A stretch of 7,097 nucleotides of DNA. Origin: Candidatus Woesearchaeota archaeon. GTDB lineage: Archaea > Nanobdellota > Nanobdellia > Woesearchaeales > DSVV01. The DNA is taken from the NCBI GenBank assembly GCA_016205905.1, contig JACQSP010000039.1, forward strand, positions 1 to 7,097, written 5' to 3'. Position 1 is the stretch's first letter. Every line of letters starts with the position of its first letter. This document shows, piece by piece, positions 4,614-7,097 of the stretch. The position numbers were made by a program, and so were the translations under genes. The notes below the pieces were generated by a model. That model saw only the letters and a program-made list of their open reading frames with translations. It searched no databases and was not told where the DNA came from.

Positions 4614-7016
4614 ATGTTAAATGCAATGTTAGAAAAAAAGAGAATTAATAACAAAATTATTATAAGTATATTTTTATTAGTTTTCTCCTTATTATCTTTG
4701 TTAAGTATTTATGTTTTTAGCGACATAGAGATATTTTCTGCTTCACAGCAAAATTTGAGCTTATGTAATGTCCAAGGTTATGTATTCAGCTCTAATAATG
4801 TCGCAGTATTAAACGGCACAAACATTAGCTGTACTATTGCAAGAAATAACGGAATAAACACAACCTACACAACATTGACAGGCAAAGGATTTCCAGCAGA
4901 TAATAATAATTATAATAATAGCTACAGATGTACTATGGCATGCAGTAATGTTATTGCTGATAGTATTACTGTTCTTGCATATAACTCATCAGGAAATGGA
5001 ACATCAACTGGTATAATGTCTGGCTCTACAAAGATTATAAATATAACATTTACAGATAATACTGCGCCGACAATAATAAGCATTACTGGAAATAAATCTG
5101 GCTACACCAATCAAACAATTTCTATTGAAATAAATGCAAATGATAATGTGGGCATAATGGGTGGGAATATAACTTTAGGAAACGGCACAGTATTAAACGC
5201 TAGTTTAGTTGGCAGCAATTACACAGTAAACTTAACTTTGCCTTCAAACAGTTTGTTGACAATAAATTATACAGCTGTTGTTTATGACGCTGCAAATAAC
5301 AATGCAACTTCTGCAATATATTACATTACAGTGTCAGACAATATTGCGCCAACTTCTGTTGCAAGTGTTAATCAAAGCTCTGTTGACCAGAATGTTAACA
5401 TACTATTCAACGGCTCAAACTCAAGCGATAATATTGGGGTTATAAGTTATTCATGGAATTTTGGTGATTCTTCAACTAATACAAGCGAGGTTGCACTGCA
5501 TAAGTTTGCTAATTCAGGTATCTTTAATGTAAGTTTAAATACAACTGATACTGCTGGAAACTCTGGTTTTGCTTATGTAACAGTTACAGTGAGAGATTCT
5601 ACTGCGCCATATGTAATCAGCAATAATCCTTCAAACGGCTCTCTTAACTTATCCCTTAACACAGATATTAATATAACTTTCAATGAGTTAGTTTTTCCTA
5701 ATATTAATAATATCCATATTCAAGATTCTGATGGCAATAGAGTCTACGGAAATATAAGTTTTAACACAGCGCTGAACAAAACAATAATCACACCTTATGT
5801 CTTATTAAAAGAAAATACTTTCTACACAGTCAATGTTACAAAAAATTTATTTGATAATTCTACAAACAACATTTCAGCCAGTTATGTTTTCAATTTCACA
5901 ACAAAACTAAAAGACACAGATAATGATGGTCTGCCTGACAATGAAGAATCTGACGACGATAATGATGGTATCAATGATTCAGCAGATAAAATAAAAGGCA
6001 ATGCAAGCAGTATAAACACAGATATTGCAAATCTAGCTGTATTATTTAACCAAAGTTCAAACTTAACAAATCTTTCTGGCAGCAATGAAACATATTATTT
6101 CGAAATTAACACTGGAACAACACCAGTTATTACAGCAACAATAGATTTCTCAACAACATTTATTGATTTAACAAACATTACTATTTATGAATCTGACAAT
6201 CAAAGTGTAGGTGAGATTATAATTTATGGATTAACATTGCCGTCTGGCCAGACAAAAACAGGTTATCTCGCAAATAAAAGCAGTTATGGTTCAGTTTGTA
6301 TAAAAAATGCTGAGGTTCAAAGTTTAACTGACATATCACAGGAATGTACTGGCACTAATGAGTATAAAGTTAATTGCAATGCCACTGTACAAAATGGGTT
6401 CACTTGCACGTATAACTCCACAATCAACAAATTCAAAGTTGAGGGATTAAATTATTCTGGATTGAGAGAAATAAATTATACTGTTGTGCAGACCACACCT
6501 AGCACTTCTCCAAGCGGGGGTGGTGGGGGTGGAGGAGGAGGTGGCGGTGGTGGCGGAACACCAAACTCAGAGGTTTGTGTATCAAAATGGGAATGCGGTG
6601 AATGGAGCGAGTGTGTTAGTGCAGGTATGAAATCTAGAGATTGCACAGATATAAATAGCTGCAGTCCTTCAACAAACAAGCCGTCAACAACACAGTTTTG
6701 CACACCGCCGCAATTGGCAAATAAAGAAGATGAATCTGAAACAGAAGGTATAAATGAAGAAGTTAATCAAAAACAAACAACAGAACAATCAAAAACTCAG
6801 GAAACTAATTTAGAGCTAAACAACAAGAATAATGCAAATGATAATAAGAATAGCGAGTCAAAAAAGAATTTGTTTGGCAAAGTAATCAACGTAATAACGG
6901 GAAAAGCAATATTTGTAGATGGTAAGAATAAGGCTAATATGTACTTTTTGGGATTGATTATGCTGATTGTAATTAGCTTAATTGCAATTAGTTTTTTCCA
7001 TAAACCACAAAAGTAA
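4614..7016 (+). CDS. Large membrane-anchored multidomain surface protein
   Basis: This 800-residue secreted protein begins with a basic stretch (EKKRINNK, 7-14) and a hydrophobic signal segment (15-35), with possible cleavage near FSA-SQ (41-45). Domains, by pattern: an unrecognised Cys-containing region (48-147), an Ig-like unit beginning at APT (151-241), a PKD unit with WNFGD at 281-285 (246-327), an Ig/Big_5-like unit (330-430), a thrombospondin type 3 calcium-binding segment rich in DxDxDG (434-459), an unrecognised domain with cysteines 562, 577, 588 and 598, 14 consecutive glycines (635-648), and a thrombospondin type 1-like unit starting at WECGEWSEC (659-667). A charged low-complexity linker (702-751), an ITGKAI motif (761-766), a membrane helix (776-795) and a short basic tail end it. 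About 45 N-x-S/T sequons suggest heavy glycosylation. It probably sits on the cell surface for adhesion or host contact. Met5 (4626) is an alternative start. Confidence 0.88.
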   Translation: MLNAMLEKKRINNKIIISIFLLVFSLLSLLSIYVFSDIEIFSASQQNLSLCNVQGYVFSSNNVAVLNGTNISCTIARNNGINTTYTTLTGKGFPADNNNYNNSYRCTMACSNVIADSITVLAYNSSGNGTSTGIMSGSTKIINITFTDNTAPTIISITGNKSGYTNQTISIEINANDNVGIMGGNITLGNGTVLNASLVGSNYTVNLTLPSNSLLTINYTAVVYDAANNNATSAIYYITVSDNIAPTSVASVNQSSVDQNVNILFNGSNSSDNIGVISYSWNFGDSSTNTSEVALHKFANSGIFNVSLNTTDTAGNSGFAYVTVTVRDSTAPYVISNNPSNGSLNLSLNTDINITFNELVFPNINNIHIQDSDGNRVYGNISFNTALNKTIITPYVLLKENTFYTVNVTKNLFDNSTNNISASYVFNFTTKLKDTDNDGLPDNEESDDDNDGINDSADKIKGNASSINTDIANLAVLFNQSSNLTNLSGSNETYYFEINTGTTPVITATIDFSTTFIDLTNITIYESDNQSVGEIIIYGLTLPSGQTKTGYLANKSSYGSVCIKNAEVQSLTDISQECTGTNEYKVNCNATVQNGFTCTYNSTINKFKVEGLNYSGLREINYTVVQTTPSTSPSGGGGGGGGGGGGGGTPNSEVCVSKWECGEWSECVSAGMKSRDCTDINSCSPSTNKPSTTQFCTPPQLANKEDESETEGINEEVNQKQTTEQSKTQETNLELNNKNNANDNKNSESKKNLFGKVINVITGKAIFVDGKNKANMYFLGLIMLIVISLIAISFFHKPQK

Positions 7017-7029
7017 TTGAGATAATTAA

Positions 7030-7079
7030 ATATACTAAAAGTGCGAAATAATCAAGCATTATTTTGCACTTTTGTATAT
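7030..7079 (+). terminator. Long hairpin after the surface-protein gene
   Basis: Thirteen bases past the TAA stop, ATATAC (7030-7035), AAAAGTGC (7037-7044) and AAATAAT (7046-7052) pair with ATTATTT (7058-7064), GCACTTTT (7066-7073) and GTATAT (7074-7079). G7045-T7065 forms a wobble pair and T7036 is a single bulge. This gives a 22-pair stem with a five-base loop. It probably marks the 3' end of the transcript, as a terminator or RNA-stabilising structure. The symmetry means it could also serve a convergent gene beyond the window. Confidence 0.55.
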
Positions 7080-7097
7080 CTCGGGAATCAGAGATTC

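Noticed and set aside
5882..6085. Minus-strand 67-codon ORF
   Set aside because: It is the complement of the Asp-rich type 3 repeat segment of the surface protein.
6476..6703. Minus-strand ORF with 14 prolines
   Set aside because: The poly-Pro is the reverse reading of the glycine codons in the surface protein.
7085..7097. GAATC-AGA-GATTC palindrome at the window edge
   Set aside because: Only five pairs, and cut by the end of the window, so it cannot be judged.

Overview
The window looks like part of a small, AT-rich archaeal genome, most likely a DPANN-type lineage (Woesearchaeota or Pacearchaeota-like). This placement rests on four things: an archaea-specific DUF99 protein, a HerA-type ATPase, TATA boxes placed for leaderless or short-leader transcripts with no Shine-Dalgarno motifs, and a large surface protein with a domain mix I associate with these groups. 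No marker gene fixes the lineage, so it is an inference.

Layout. Bases 1-75 hold a GC-rich array of 7-bp repeats (CTAGCAC type) in two facing arms that can fold in several registers. Bases 136-696 (minus) encode a DUF99/UPF0215 protein of the endonuclease V fold. Bases 815-2125 (minus) encode a HerA/DUF87 ATPase with intact Walker motifs. A divergent promoter region follows. Bases 2270-2953 (plus) encode an unrecognised protein with an ADP-ribosyltransferase-like N-terminal motif. It converges on bases 3028-4230 (minus), an HD-domain protein of the SAMHD1/dNTPase type that keeps the metal site but seems to have lost the catalytic histidines. A 383-base gene-free stretch (4231-4613) follows. 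It carries a 150-bp element with perfect 18-bp terminal inverted repeats and near-identical 8-bp flanks, preceded by a consensus TATA box that has no evident ORF. Bases 4614-7016 (plus) encode an 800-residue membrane-anchored surface protein with Ig-like, PKD, thrombospondin type 3, poly-glycine and thrombospondin type 1 segments. A strong hairpin follows its stop codon.

Functional links are loose. The DUF99 and HerA genes share a strand and could be co-transcribed, and both families are associated with nucleic acids. The ART-like and HD genes are convergent, so they are not an operon, but both resemble nucleotide-handling enzyme folds. The best leads are the 150-bp inverted-repeat element, the altered HD active site and the orphan ART-like protein. 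I do not see a complete, clearly new multi-gene system.
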